DNA of 64,000 nucleotides, from assembly GCA_033557465.1 (NCBI GenBank), contig CM066043.1:76538662-76602661 (forward strand), written 5' to 3'. A program made the position numbers and the translations under genes. Origin of the DNA: Ichthyophis bannanicus (Eukaryota; Chordata; Amphibia; Gymnophiona; Ichthyophiidae). How positions within the stretch are numbered: position 1 is the first letter of the stretch; each line of letters begins with the position of its first letter. Below are positions 30,851 to 42,631 of this stretch, in pieces. The notes below the pieces were generated by a model. It was not told where the DNA came from, did not search any database, and saw nothing but the letters and a program-made list of their open reading frames with translations.

Positions 30851-32700
30851 CAAACCGGGCCTTGTCTCAGAAGGTCCCTTTTGCAAGGGAGCCGCCAAGG
30901 GTGGTCGGCGATCAATCTCACCAAGTCCGCATACCAGGGGCGGCGAGGCCAATCCGGGGCTATGAGGATTACGAACCCCTGGTGAGACTCCACGCGCTGG
31001 AGAACCTTTCCAATCAGCACCCACGGGGGGAACACAGAGGAGGCCCTCCGAAGGCCACTTCTGTGACAAGGCATCCAGGCCCTCGGACATTCTTTCCTTT
31101 CGCCGACTGAAGAATCTGTCTACCTTGGCGGACGAGAACCTTGCCATGAGATCCATGACCGGGAGCCCCCAACGAGACACTATCTGGTCGAAGGTTCCCT
31201 GCTCCAGTTCCCACTCTCCGTGGTCTATCTTGTACCTGCTGAGGTAGTCTGCCGTGATGTTGTCCGAGCCAGCTACGTGTTGGGCCGAGAGTGCTTCCAG
31301 CTGACCTTCCGCCCACCGGAACAGAGAGTCCGCTTCCTTCTCTAAGGCAGGGCTGCTGGTGCCGCCCTGATGGTTGATGTACGCCACCGCGGTGACATTG
31401 TCGGAAAGGACGCGAATTGCCCTCCTTTTCACTAAGGTCTCGAGAGCCTTGAGCGCCCGGATGACGGCCCGCAATTCCAGCCTGTTGATGGGCCATTGAG
31501 CTTCCAATGGTGTCCAGCTGCCTTGAACGAACTGGTCCTCGCAGTGAGCTCCCCAGCCTGACAGACTGGCATCCGTCGTCAGAAGTAACCACTGATGTGG
31601 TTCGAGAGGCATCCCGCGCTCCAGATTCCTTGGGTGTCGCCACCAGCGGAGAGCTTCTTTGGTTCGTGGAGCACAAGGTAACTGCATTGACATGGGGTGA
31701 AGCTGAGGGGACCATCGACGTAATAGGGCCCGTTGCAACGGCCGCATGTGGGCTCTGGCCCATGGAACCACTTCTATAGCCGCTGCCATTGTTCCCAGAA
31801 CCTGAAGATAATGCCATGCTGTGGGGATTCGTCTGGCCAGGAACTGGGCGACTAGAAGTCTTAGTTCTCTTGATCTTGAACGAGACAGAAACACCCTGCC
31901 TTTGCTGGTATCGAACCTTGCCCCGAGGTACTCGAGTTCCTGGGAGGGGGTCAACCTGCTCTTTGCCCAATTGATGACCCACCCCAACTCTTCTAGGACC
32001 TGAATGACTCTTGTCGTCACAGAGTGGCTTTCCTCTTCCGACTTTGCTCGGATTAGCCAATCGTCCAGGTAAGGGTGAACTAGGATTCCCTCTCTCCGTA
32101 GGGAAGCCGCCACCACCACCACCATCACTTTGGTGAACGTTCTTGGTGCCGTAGCAAGGCCGAAAGGAAGGGCCTGGAATTGAAAATGGCCCCTTGGCAC
32201 TGCGAATCTTAGGAATTGTTGATGGGATGCCCTGACCGGGATATGTAAGTAGGCCTCTGTCAGATCGAGGGACGTTAGGAATTCCCCGGCCCTTACGGCT
32301 GCTATGACCGATCGTAGGGTCTCCATCCGAAAGTGCGGAACCTTGAGACAGCGATTGACTTGCTTTAGGTCCAGGATCGGGCGGAAGGAGTCTTCCCTTC
32401 TTTGGCACCACAAAGTAAATCGAGTACCGACCCGAGCCGCGCTGGTCTGGAGGTACTGGGACGACGGCCCCAAGCGCTATTAGGCGTGTGAGAGTTGTGT
32501 CTATGGCCTCCCGCTTTGAAGAAGAACCGCATGGAGACTGAACAAAGGCTGGAAGTATTTGTTTTGCAAACTCGAGAGCATAGCCCTCTCTTATGACCTC
32601 TAGGACCCATTGATCGGACGTGACCCGGGACCAGGCGGGAAGAAACTGCTTTAAACGACCACCCAGCTTCAGATCCTCCCCCTGGACCCCCGACATATCA
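30835..32700 (-). pseudogene. D6 RT-RNase H polyprotein, two frameshifts
   Basis: From about 32640 ('RVTSDQWVLEVIREGYALEFA') to 'YFVVPKKG' near 32400 it is in one frame. Then a frameshift leads to the main 32473-31040 frame with 'SFRPILDLKQVN', 'SLDLTEAYLHIPV' (motif A), 'HPYLDDWLI' (catalytic DD), RNase H 'LLTTDASLSGWG', 'INRLELRAV', 'LSDNVTAVAYIN' and 'NITADYLSR', and 'VMDLMARFSSAK'. A second frameshift near 31020 shifts the 'FPPWVLIG' segment to another frame. It is otherwise well preserved. Confidence 0.85.
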
Positions 32701-34162
32701 TTGCTGTTTCCTAGGTCCCGAGGAGAATGATGAAGAGGCACCGAAACCTCTACCTGCTCCTCGAAACCCCCTAAAGCCTTGCCCCCTGGACGGGAAACGT
32801 CCCCTGGAAAAGGGATTCGGCCTGGCCGAACGAAACCTGCGGGGGTCCCTGGGTTGACTACGCACTGGGGGCATAGAGCGACCTTGTTTCGGTCTATCTT
32901 CAGGAAGCCTTCCGCCCTTAGACTCGCCCAGGTCCTTCACCAACTTGTCCAGATCCTCACCAAACAGCAGTTTCCCTTTAAATGGGAGCCGGCTTAGGCG
33001 TGCCTTTGAGGAAGCGTCAGCTGCCCAACTACGGAGCCACAAGTAGCGCCTAGCCGCCACCACGGAGGCCATGTTCTTAGCTAGACTCCTGATGAGGTCA
33101 TACTGACTATCAGCCAAGAAGGCCGCTCCGGATTCTAACCTAGCCGAGTTGGCCTGTGCTTCCTCCGAGGAGCCTTCCGCTGCTTGAAGCTGTTGAGACC
33201 ATCTCAAGCAGGCCCAAGCCACCCAGGCCCCCGAGACGGAAGCCTGTAGGGCCAGGGCGCTTACATCAAAGGCTTGTTTCAGAAGCGTGTCCAGTTTCCT
33301 GTCTTGTGAATCCCTCAGGGCCGTGCTGCCCTCGACTGGGATAGTCGTCTTCTTTGTAACCGCTGAGACCGCCGCATCTATTCTGGGCGACTTCAGTAGC
33401 TCCTTGTCTGCCTCTGGGAGAGGGTATAGCCGAGCCATAGAGCGCACTCCCCTAAGGCTTGACTCCGGTTGATCCCACTCTTCCTGGATCATCTGGCGAA
33501 CCACTCTGTGGACAGGGAAGACTTTTTGTGACCTTCTAATGGCCTGGATTAAAGGGTCCTCCAACGCCTCATCCTCTACCGGCGCGTCTCAGGTCACATT
33601 GAGCACTTTTAGGGACTCATTGATTAGTGCCGGGAGTTCCTCTCGGCAGAAAACCCTAACTATACGGGAATGATCCTCTTCAGGGATCTCACCCTCTTCC
33701 AGTTCCTCCTCCTCCTCATCTAGATCCTTGTCAGAGGTAGCCGAGGGCGCTTAGGAGGAGGGCCGGGGTTCTGACTGTTTGTCCTCGGTGGTCTGGCTGG
33801 TCCGCCTTCCGCCGTAAGTACTGTCTCCCCTGGCCCCAAGCCTTGCTTGCGCATGCAGTAGGCCTTATGGAGCAGGAGGACAAAGTCCGGGGAGAATAGA
33901 TCCTCGGCCCCCCCCCCTCCCCAGCGGGTAGGGGGGAAGGAGGTAGCGGAGGGGTGGGGAATTCTGAGGAGGAAGGAGGAGGGGACTGAGATCCCCCTTC
34001 CCCCCCCAAAGGGACCCCGGACCCCTGAGAAGTCTGAGCCATGGATAAGCTAATTTCTTGCTCCACGGAGGCGGCTACTGCAGCACAAGCCTTGCAGATC
34101 CCAGCCTCCGTAGGAGTACCTCTGCGAGTGCCACAGGAGGGGCACCGAGGTTTGCCCGTCAT
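32698..34162 (-). pseudogene. D6 gag, nearly continuous
   Basis: The start 'MTGKPRCPSCG' at 34162 has the CX2CX12CX2C cluster (CPSC..CKAC), a zinc-ribbon-like pattern. A Ser/Pro/Gly-rich stretch follows, with a frame change near 33750. The main gag body (33564-32698) has 'IQAIRRSQKVFPVHRVVRQM', 'AVSAVTKKTTIPVEGSTALR' and 'LPFKGKLLFGEDLDKLVKDL', ending in an Arg/Gly-rich tail near 32760 that could bind nucleic acid. These blocks also occur in D4 and D8. Confidence 0.78.
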
Positions 34163-35203
34163 GCCCTAGATGAGGAGGAACAAAAAGTTCTAACAACCTC
34201 CTCCTGGCCGAACCTGTATAGATCAGGACAAAGAGAACTAAAGATGCTCTGCCCTTTAGAAAATGCTTGGCAGCTACCCAGCCCCGGAATTAGCTTACTC
34301 TCCTAAAGGCAGGCTAAGGGAGAAATAAACTTAAATAAAAATTAATCTAAATTAAATAAAACTAGAATGAAATACATAAGCCACATAAACCCTCAGATTT
34401 AATCCGGTACTTGCAGTTAGACGATTCGTCCGCCGTGGAGCCCAGGCCCGACTCAGCGAAATCCAGCCGTTGGCTCCACACGTGGTAGGCCGCAACCACG
34501 TGGAGCCTAACGGAGGACTGCGAGTTGCCTTCCTTTCTCGGAGCCCCGAGGAAATTTACCGGACCGCTGATTCTGTGCTGAGAGGCACCTCCCGCTCCGG
34601 TTTAAGCGGCGCCGCTGCCAAGGTGCTGAAAACAGCTGACTCCTCCGCGCTCAACTCAGATTCCCTCCGCACTGGGACGGGATGGGAAGGAGGAGCACAG
34701 TCGCGGCGAGCCTCAAGCGCTCAGCCGCCACCGGGGCTTCGGCGCGAGGCAGGGCAGGATCCTGGAGGAGGTACCGGAAACGAGTGGCTCAGCGGCAAGA
34801 GGAGAGCTGCCGATCCTCCGTACCGCTGCAGGACTCAATCAACCCCGGTACCCGGCCCGGTCAGAGGGGGGGGGGGGAGAGAGGGGAGCCGGAGAGAGTA
34901 GGTAAATTTAAAGGCACAGGAATAAAAGAAAACCAGGTAAGATTACCCAAACTAGAAAACAATAAACTTAAATTCTTATCAAGAGGAAAATTTAAAATTT
35001 AAGAAGGAAAAGGAGACTCCAGTAAGCCCTAGGCTTACGGAACCCTCCAGCTGCTTGGAGGCTGAGATTACTGGAGTTGGTGGGTGGTCCCAGTGGTATT
35101 TATACCGCTCCATCCCCCAAAAAGGTTGGGCTCAGCCTCCAAGCTGCTGGAAGGGTTGCGCAACCCAGAAGTAAGGGACTGGACTGGAGTGACGATAAGG
35201 AAC
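34163..35203. other. D6 5' leader and right inverted repeat
   Basis: The G/C-rich leader has a G12 run (34867-34878) and no gene. The right inverted repeat, 35053-35203, carries the TATAAATA palindrome complement near 35092-35107. Two plus-strand open frames here (34470-34901, 34682-35002) look like chance frames in GC-rich DNA. Confidence 0.6.
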
Positions 35204-36123
35204 TGGCCTTCTTGTAGTAAGGCCTCTTAAAAGACTTTTTCTTGGCAGGAGTAGAGGTAGACTTAGAAAGTCTATCCAATGTAGCATTTTCTGCGTCCAT
35301 TTGAGTGGCTTTAATTTGCCAGTCCTTACCAAATAAGTTCTCACCTGTACAGGGCAGATTCCGTAAGCCATCCAGGACCCAGGGTTCTAGGTCAGAGGCC
35401 TGGAGACAAGCAAGTCGTCGGGCTGCAATAGCAATGCCCGAAGCTCTACCGGCACCCTCAAAGGAATCAAAAGCTGCTCTGTTGGAGAACTTAGAAACAT
35501 CTAGAAGCTGTTTCACCAGAGAAATGAACTCCTCCTTTCTATCCTCAGGGATAAAGGAGGCAAAATGCCGTATCTTTAGGGCAAGTTCCCTGAGAAACAT
35601 GCCCATATACAGACTGTAAGAATTAATCCTGGCTATAAGCATACTAGCCTGGAAAATTTTCCTGCCAAAAGGGTCTTACATTCTCGTCCTGGAGGGGTGG
35701 AAGAGTGCCTTTTGGTGCTCTTAATCTTTTTCAGCGCAGACTTCACCACAATAGAATGGTGAGGCAGCTGAGTCTTTTGAAACCCAGGAGGAGGGAGGGA
35801 CCCGGTACATGGTGTCCAACCTACGAGAGTAAGGAGACAACGTTAGAGGAGCCTCCCATAAGTCCATCAAGTGTTCTTGAAGGATTTCATGGATAGGCAG
35901 GGTGACTGCCTCTTTAGGAACCTTAGGGTATCCTAAAATATCCAATTTCTTTGACCTAGGTTCTTTTTCAGAGGATGTGGTAATAGAAAGTCCTTTAGCT
36001 AATAATGAAGTCTTGAAAGGACAAATCCTCTGGTGGAGACATTCTCTTTGGGGAAGAGGGGTCTTCATGAAGAACTAGAGACAGCTCATCAGAGTCCTCA
36101 GAGGAGTCAAAATCCTCAGAAGA
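35204..36123 (-). pseudogene. D5 gag, C-terminal two thirds
   Basis: On the minus strand, frames 36068-35721 and 35642-35204 give 'KEPRSKKLDILGYPKVPKEA' and 'DSFEGAGRASGIAIAARRL', 'CTGENLFGKDWQIKATQM' and a basic tail 'KKSFKRPYYKKAS'. This matches the long D2 gag frame (10575-11684). A frameshift near 35680 separates the two. The N-terminal third is at 41866-42631 beyond the LINE, and the last codons are at 29138-29176 beyond D6. Confidence 0.72.
36109..36123. repeat. Left target-site duplication of the L1-like LINE
   Basis: AAAATCCTCAGAAGA is repeated exactly at 41866-41880 right after the poly(A) tail. Confidence 0.9.
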
Positions 36124-36270
36124 GGGAGGAAGTGACGTCATCGGCTAGTATGGCAGCCTAGTTGGTGAGCTCCGGAGGGCAGCCTAAGCATTTAAAGTTT
36201 ATCCCCTATTAAAGTCAGCGAATTTGGGAGCCCTTAGTCGGTGGTGGTACAGGGCATCCTGCAGCGTCGA

Positions 36271-37317
36271 ATGGCGACGAGAAAGAAGGCAGCAGACCTC
36301 AAGGAGTTCGCCTATGGCGGTGGGAAGCCCGCGGCAGGGGAGAAGAAAATGGCGGGCCTGAGTGTGGGCAATGGAGAGACTCCAGTGGGCAAGGGCCGGA
36401 GGAGTGAGGTCCTGGAGCCGGCGGCGATGGTTGTGCAGAACGTCACGCGGGAAGAGTTGTGTGGATGGTTTAATGATTTTAAAACGGACTTGCACGCAGT
36501 AAAAGTAGAAGTGGGTGAAATGTGCAATGCATTGAGAGAGGAGATGGTGGAGCTGGGGAATAGACTGGATGCTCACGATCAGCAGCTGGAGAAGCTAGCT
36601 ACCCGGCAGAGCGCGACAGATAACACACTTCATAAACTGGAGGCTTGGAAGGACTCGCTGATGTTGAAAGTGGAGGACCTGGAAAACAGGTCCCGCAGGA
36701 ACAATTTGCGCATCCGCGGGGTACCGGAGGAGAAGGAGTTCGCCGACAGTGAGAAGGTGGCTAAAGCGGTGATTCGAACCGTCTTGGTGGAGTTGGGGCA
36801 GGAGACAGAGCCGGCGGAACCACGGGTAGTGAGAGCTCATCGTGCCCTTGGTCCGGTTAGGCCTAATCGGCCACGTGACTTGGTTTTATGTTTGGAGGAC
36901 TATAAACTGAAGGAAAGAGTTCTGCATCTTACACGCACCAGCAAGGATTTTACTTGGCAGGGGTATTATGTGCAATTTTACCCAGATCTTGCGGCAGGGA
37001 CCTTGCAGCGGCGCAGGGAAATGCATCCGGTAACGTCAGTCTTACAGAAGGAAAATGTTCGGTACAAGTGGCTTTATCCCTTTGGCCTGATATTCACTGT
37101 GGGGCTTAAGAACTGGAAGGCCCAATCGGTCGCTGAGGCAAAAATGGCCCTAAAAAAGGCGGGGCTGGGGAGTGGATTATCGCCGGAGGAGCCAGAGGCA
37201 GGACTTGGGGAGGCGGCACACGACGGTGCCAGGAGTGGAGTGAGGAGACGACACACCTCGGCGGCGGAGATGCCAGCGGAGCTTCTTGCCAGTATGGATG
37301 CGGTGGAGGACACTTGA
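36271..37317 (+). CDS. L1-like ORF1 protein, intact
   Basis: Starting at the ATG of 'MATRKKAADL', 348 residues are open. A heptad-rich segment from about 60 to 130 ('LHAVKVEVGEMCNALREEM', 'LEKLATRQSATDNTLHKLE') is likely the coiled coil that trimerises L1 ORF1 proteins. 'DLENRSRRNNLRIRGVPEE' (about 136-154) is the hallmark entry to the RNA-recognition domain of the Transposase_22 family, followed by 'VVRAHRALGP' and the C-terminal domain. The protein would coat LINE RNA. The in-frame upstream ATG at 36241 is less likely because the conserved basic N-terminus begins at 36271. Confidence 0.88.
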   Translation: MATRKKAADLKEFAYGGGKPAAGEKKMAGLSVGNGETPVGKGRRSEVLEPAAMVVQNVTREELCGWFNDFKTDLHAVKVEVGEMCNALREEMVELGNRLDAHDQQLEKLATRQSATDNTLHKLEAWKDSLMLKVEDLENRSRRNNLRIRGVPEEKEFADSEKVAKAVIRTVLVELGQETEPAEPRVVRAHRALGPVRPNRPRDLVLCLEDYKLKERVLHLTRTSKDFTWQGYYVQFYPDLAAGTLQRRREMHPVTSVLQKENVRYKWLYPFGLIFTVGLKNWKAQSVAEAKMALKKAGLGSGLSPEEPEAGLGEAAHDGARSGVRRRHTSAAEMPAELLASMDAVEDT

Positions 37318-37803
37318 AGAGTTTGGGAGTACTGTGGACTTTATTTAACTTGTTTAGCCCGGCACTTGCGAGGGCTAGTATTGGTCTGTTGCCTGTTCTT
37401 TTTCTTTTTGTGTTTTATTTAATTGGGGTGTCTGATTTTTCTAAATAGGTTTAGTATGCAATGGGTGATGTAAAGGGGGGGCAGTGGAAGTTGCTGGGAC
37501 GGGAGGGAGAGGGAGGGGGGAGGGAGTGTGGTTTGGGCAGGGTAGGGAAGGAGGGCTGGATATGGGGGATGTAAGTGGGGCTTGGGGGGAGGAGCGCATG
37601 GGGGCAGCTGTCTCTGGTTGATGGGCACTACTCCGACGGAGACCTCCAGTGGATGGAGGGGGGACTTGGTTGGGAGGGGGGAGGGGGGGAAGGGAGGGCA
37701 GAGGGGAGTGGGGGGAGGGGGAGGCAGGGGGGGGGAACGAGGGGGGCAGGGTGAGGGAGGGGATGGGAAGAGAGTGGGAGTACAGCAGCTGGTTGTGGCC
37801 ACA

Positions 37804-40800
37804 ATGAATGTTCGGGGCTTGGGAACATGGCGGAAACGGAAGATGGTGGAAAGGGAGGGGGGTAGACTGCGAGCGGATTTCATTTGCATGCAGGAAACTC
37901 ACCTGAAGGTGGGACAGGAGCGGATGATGCAATCAAAGCGTTATCCCAGGGTCCTGCTGGGAGGGCAGCGGGCGGCGGCTAGGAGAGGGGGAGTGGGTAT
38001 TCTGGTGGGGGCGGAGTGGGCGGAGAGAGTGGTGGGAGAGTATCGAGATAAGATGGGTAGGGCGGTGGGACTTAAAGTTCAAATTGGTGGGGAACAGGTG
38101 TGGATAGTGAGTCTCTATGGACTTAACGAGAAACAAGGGGAGTTCTTTGAAAGAATGCAAATTGAATTGGGGGGGACTGGGCGGGGCCCCTCTTATCCTT
38201 GGGGGCAATTTTAATTTAACGGTTAATCCACGTTTGGATAATGGCGGGGGGAGTGGTTTAGGTAAACGGGTAGATAGGCGTAAGATGAGAACCCTGAAGG
38301 AGGGATTGGGGGTGGAGGATGTGTGTGGCGGACTCAGAATCCGGGCTGTAGACAATATACTTATTTTTCAGCTCCCCATGGTACCTACAGTCGGATAGAT
38401 ATGGTGTGGGCGGGGGGCACATGGTTGAATAGGGTAATTGAGGCGGATCATGGGTCCATAACACGGTCAGACCATGCGCCTGTCTGGGCTCGGTTCAGTT
38501 TGGGGTATGTGGATGAGGGCGTTAAATTTTGGAGGCTTAATGAAGGATTGTTAGATGACCCCGGGGTGACTGCTCGATTGGGGAGGGTGATTCAGGAATA
38601 TCAAGAGTTTAACTTGACTGGGGAGGTGGAGTTGGGGGTGGTCTGGGATGGGCTCAAGGCGGTGGTTCGTGGGCAGTTAATACAGGAAGCTGCACGGCTG
38701 CGGCGAAAGAGGGGGGAGAGGGAACAGCGCTTGTTACAGGCTATTCGTGGCTTAGAGCGGATGGGGATGGGGAAGGGTAGGGGGGAGGTATCGAGGCAGT
38801 TGAAGGAGTTGAGGCAAGAACTTGAGCATTTGAGGGCGGGAGAAATAGCCTATGAGTTGAGGGTGTTAAAACAGGGATGGTTCGAGGGGGGTAATAAGGT
38901 GGGGCGCAGGTTGGCCCGACGGTTGAGGAACAAGGCCCAGAAGGCGAACATTGGGGGTATCCGGGGTGCAGGGGGTAAGCTGGTACATGGGAACAATGAA
39001 ATTAGGGCTTTGTTTTTGGACTATTATAAGAAATTGTACACTAGTGAGGTGGAGGGGGGGAAAACCCTGTGCGAGGCGTACTTGAATGAGTGCGGTCTTC
39101 CATCGGTGTCTCCGGCGGAATCGGAAAAGTTGGACAGCCCCATATCAGTGAGTGAAGTAGACGTAGCGATTCAAGCGTTAAAACGTGGTAAAGCTCCAGG
39201 GTTAGATGGGCTGTCGGGGCGATTCTACCAGGTGTTCCGATCCCAGTTGGGGCCTTTCATGGTGGACGTGTTTAATGGGGTGTTGATAGGGGGGGAGATC
39301 CCCCGCTCTATGAGGGAGGCTGGAATCACTCTTATACCAAAACCAGGGAAAGATGTAATGGTGTGCGGGTCGTATCGGCCTATATCCCTGTTAAATGTAG
39401 ACGCTAAGGTGCTGGCTAAGGTTTTGGCTACTAGATTGTCTGGGGTGATGCCTGCCTTGATACACCCTGATCAGACTGGTTTTATAAGTGGGAGGCAGGG
39501 GGGGGACAATACTCGAAAGATTTGTAACCTTACTTGGGAGGTGCAGCGGACGGGTCAGGAGGCAGTTTTTCTCTCGGTGGATGCTGAAAAAGCATTTGAT
39601 CGGGTGGAGTGGCCCTTTATGCTTAGTGTATTGGAAAAAGTGGGCCTGGGGCCCCAATTTATAGGGTGGATACGGGCGATGTATTCAGGTCCACAAGCCA
39701 GGGTGAGGGTAAATGGTAGCTATTCAGGGTCGTTTAATTTGGGGAGGGGTACCAGGCAGGGATGCCCTTTGTCCCCGCTGCTTTTTGCCCTGGTCATAGA
39801 GCCGTTAGCGGTGAGGGTGCGGGGGTCGGTGGATATTAAGGGTGTGCTTATGAACTCCCAGGAAGTTAAGATTACTCTCTTCGCGGATGATGTTATATTC
39901 ACGCTCCGGGAGCCCCTATTGACGTTACCCAATTTAATGAAGGAGATCGAGGCATATAGTAAAGTGGCGGGTTATAAGATTAATGACAGTAAATCGGAAA
40001 TATTGGGGTTTAATTTAAGCGCAGGGAGGGTAGCGGGGTTGAAAGAGGCTTTTGCATTTAAGTGGGTGGGAGAGCAGTATCGCTATCTGGGGATTCAGAT
40101 GGGGAGGGATATGGTTGACTTAGGGACAAGTAATTATGGTAAGTTATTGCAAGAAGTGCGTCGAGATTTGCAAAAATGGCAGGGGCTGTACCTTACATGG
40201 ATGGGCCGGATAGCAGCTATCAAAATGAATGTCTTGCCCCGGTTTTTTTTTTATTTTTAGTGTTCCCTGCCATGTAGGGTGTCTCGGAACTATTTGAAGC
40301 GAGCCCAAAAAGTCTTGATGGAGTTTATCTGGGCTGAGAAACGACCGCGGGTTAGCGCGTCTTACAATGTATCGGTCTAGTACAGAGGGGGGGATGGGGG
40401 TACCCTGGTTAGAAAAGTATTATCTAGCCTCTCAGTTTAGGGTGCTGCAAAGTTGGCAGGGGGAGGACGAGGCCCCCCGGTGGGTGGCTTTGGAGCAAGA
40501 GCAGGATTGGAAGGGGAGTCTGGCAAAGTGGGTATGGGATCCTGGGGCAGTAGCGGAAGGGGGGCAGGCGGGCAATCCGTTTAGGTCTTCGACGAAGGAG
40601 CTATGGTTGAGTTCGAAGCGGAAGCTGTTAGGGGGCAAGCGCTATACTAGGGGTGCGTTTATTACGGGGCTGCAGGAATTTGTCCCAGGGCGGGAGGGGG
40701 GAGTTTATGGGGACTGGGAGCGGAAGGGGTTGAGATGCTTGGGGCAGTTGTTGCACTCGAGGGGGAGGCTCAAGAGTTGGGATGAGTTGAAAAGTGAATT

Positions 40801-41489
40801 TGGGTTGGTGGACAGGGGAGGGTGGTTGGCGTATCTCCAGGTGGCATCCTTTATGGGCTGCCGAGATGTTAAGGCGGATTTGGCCAGTGCCGCCACGATG
40901 GTGGAGAAAGTGCTGGTGGGAGGAACGCGGAGGGGAGTTATTACGCATTTATATTGTGAGTTACTGCAAATGGGGGGTGTGGGGGAGAACATTCGGGGGG
41001 AGCGGGAGTGGGAGAGGGTCCTAGGGGGGGAATGGTCCAGAGAGAGGTGGCGGGGTATATATGGCTGGACTAAACGCTTAGCCCCGGGGACGATATGGCT
41101 AGAGAGTAGCTTGAAGATTCGGTATCAAACTTATTGGACCCCTTGGAAATTGAAGGCCTTCGGTAGAGGGGACTCGGGAGAGTGTTGGCGGGGGTGTATG
41201 GGCAAGGGGGACTTATATCATCTGCTGTGGGATTGCCCCAGGGTGAAGGGAATGTGGGGGGGATTGGGAACGGGTTATTCGGGAGGTGACGGGGCTTCCA
41301 GTTGGTTTAACTCCTGCCATGGTTCTGTTGAATGAATTGGAGGATGAGGGGGAAAGGGATGCACAACTTATGATTGGATATTGTATTGGGGCAGCGAGAG
41401 GGGAGCTTCTCACACGATGGAAGTGTAGAGATTGTTCCCACTCGGAGAGATATTGTTGGAAGATTAATTGGGTTGCGGAGTATGTGTGA
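37804..41489 (+). pseudogene. L1-like ORF2 (endonuclease-RT), a few frameshifts
   Basis: The start 'MNVRGLGTWRKRKMV' at 37804 is the apurinic-like endonuclease, with 'CMQETHLK' (catalytic Glu), 'GGNFNLTVNPRLD' (in another frame near 38200) and 'YSRIDMVW..SDHAPVW'. Compensating frameshifts near 38170 and 38330 sit in G-runs. RT is in the long frame 38323-40260: 'GKAPGLDGLSGRFYQ', 'YRPISLLNVD', 'SVDAEKAFDRVEW', 'GTRQGCPLSPLLFAL' and 'FADDVIF'. A T-run frameshift/stop lies near 40250. The C-terminus continues at 40367-41489 with a 'CWRGCMGKGDLYHLLWDCP' Cys/His cluster near 41190. It is recently inactivated. Confidence 0.88.
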
Positions 41490-41704
41490 GATTGCGGCCC
41501 ATGGTCAGCAGCAAGTGCAGAACTTCAAGAAGCGGTGGCAGGGCTATGATGAGTGGTTGTTGGAAAGGAGGGGGGTAGGGGGTTCGGGTTCATGTCCATA
41601 GGGGGTGGGGTCGGGAGGGTGGTGAGAGTGTATACTGCCTGGCTGGTAAAGTACTGTGATTACGGGGGTTGAGGATGTGTGGCGATGTGCAGTGGAAAGG
41701 GTTC

Positions 41705-41745
41705 GGGGGGGGGGGGGGGTGGGGGGGGGGGGGGGGGGGGGTGGG
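41705..41745. repeat. Poly(G) tract in the LINE 3' UTR
   Basis: About 40 bases of almost pure G with two T interruptions. G-rich 3' UTR tracts are known from L1 elements and may form quadruplexes. Confidence 0.85.
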
Positions 41746-41865
41746 GTTGGGTTTTCGCTGCTTGCAGGATTGGATGACTTGTTGGTGTTTATTTCAAGTG
41801 TTTGTATTGTGTGTGTCCTGTACGCAGTTGAATAATCAATAAAAATTAAAGTTATTAAAAAAAAA

Positions 41866-42631
41866 AAAATCCTCAGAAGAATCAGAGTATTCTCTATTTG
41901 CTTCCAACGCACGATACGCATACCGATCGGTATCGACATCGGGCGTACCGGGTATGGGATCGGTATCGGGTGAAAACCCGGATCCGGCATGCGGAACCGA
42001 TCTGCGTTTGGAAGTCGATGGTCTCGGTTCCGGTATGGGAGACGATACCGGAACCGGACCCGGTACCGCTGAACGCGGTACCGAGGGTGTCGCAGCATTA
42101 ATAAAAGCCAGCATGGCCTGCTGCATGGTCTGAACAGTATTGCTCATAGACGCCACTACTGCCTGGATGTCGGTAGCGGTATGGGCTGGTACCCCAGAGC
42201 AGTCTAACAGGTGATCAGTCGAGGCCGTGCCATCGATGTCAACCTGTAACCCCCTAGATGGTGCTTTGGAAGCCAGAGCTTCCCGCCGGGGTTGTTTGGC
42301 TGGGGCAGGATCCTCAGATTCAAAAGTGAGAGCCTCTCGATGCTTTGAAGGAGATTTGCTCTTTGAGGACCTGCCCGAAGGTTTGGTTACCTGAGATCCA
42401 TTCGGAGAGGAAGACCTGGATGACTGTGATGCTGGATTATCTGAAGCAAACAGCACATGGAATTTGTTGGCCCGGTTCTGCAAACCACGTTTAGACATCT
42501 GGGAGCAGGATGGGCAGTCCGGAATGCAGTGGTCAGGTCCCAAACATTTAAGACACCATTCATGAGTGTCTGACAGAAATAACAGCACTACACTTGGTAC
42601 ACTTCTTAAAACCAGGGGCTGGTTTCTCCAT
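41866..42631 (-). pseudogene. D5 gag, N-terminal third
   Basis: It starts at about 42631 with 'MEKPAPGFKKCTKC', then a frameshift near 42570 leads to 'WCLKCLGPDHCIPDCPSC'. Together these give the CX2CX12CX2C cluster plus a further Cys pair. The rest is Ser/Pro/Lys-rich. At 41880 it is cut by the LINE and continues at 36123. The N-terminus matches D2 gag ('MEPSFPKKCIRC'). Confidence 0.75.

Larger units (their letters stand above)
29177..35203 (-). mobile_element. DIRS element D6, near full length, inserted in D5
   Basis: The inverted repeats 29220-29345 and 35053-35180 match, including CAACCTTTTTGGGGGATGG and the TATA palindrome GGTATAAATACC. The ICR (29642-29738) joins both ends. At about 6.0 kb with gag, RT-RNase H and YR on the minus strand it is essentially complete. 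Only a handful of frameshifts and one stop break its genes, so it is young. The host sequence of D5 continues cleanly across it. Confidence 0.88.
36124..41865 (+). mobile_element. Full-length L1-like LINE inserted in D5 gag
   Basis: 5742 bases flanked by an exact 15-bp target-site duplication and ending in AATAAAAATTAAAG..poly(A). The 5' end GGGAGGAAGTGACGTCATCG holds a CRE-like TGACGTCA (36133-36140). ORF1 is intact; ORF2 has endonuclease and reverse transcriptase with a few frameshifts. The 5' start and the two-ORF plan indicate a complete copy. The composition is strikingly G-rich on the plus strand (for example 37460-37760 and a G-run at 41710-41742), unlike the surrounding DIRS DNA. Confidence 0.92.

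Noticed and set aside
31014..32741. 575-residue open frame overlapping D6 RT as a single protein
   Set aside because: Only its first quarter is RT-like; after the frameshift it is a shadow frame.
34470..35002. Plus-strand open frames in the D6 leader
   Set aside because: They lie in GC-rich leader sequence antisense to gag, with no motif and no copy elsewhere.
37419..37932. Long proline-rich open frames on the minus strand opposite the LINE ORF2 start
   Set aside because: They are antisense shadows of a G-rich stretch of the L1-like LINE and have no known motif.
41700..41750. Poly(G) tract as an assembly gap or artefact
   Set aside because: L1 elements can have G-rich 3' UTR tracts, and the flanks are continuous with the LINE; length may still be inaccurate.
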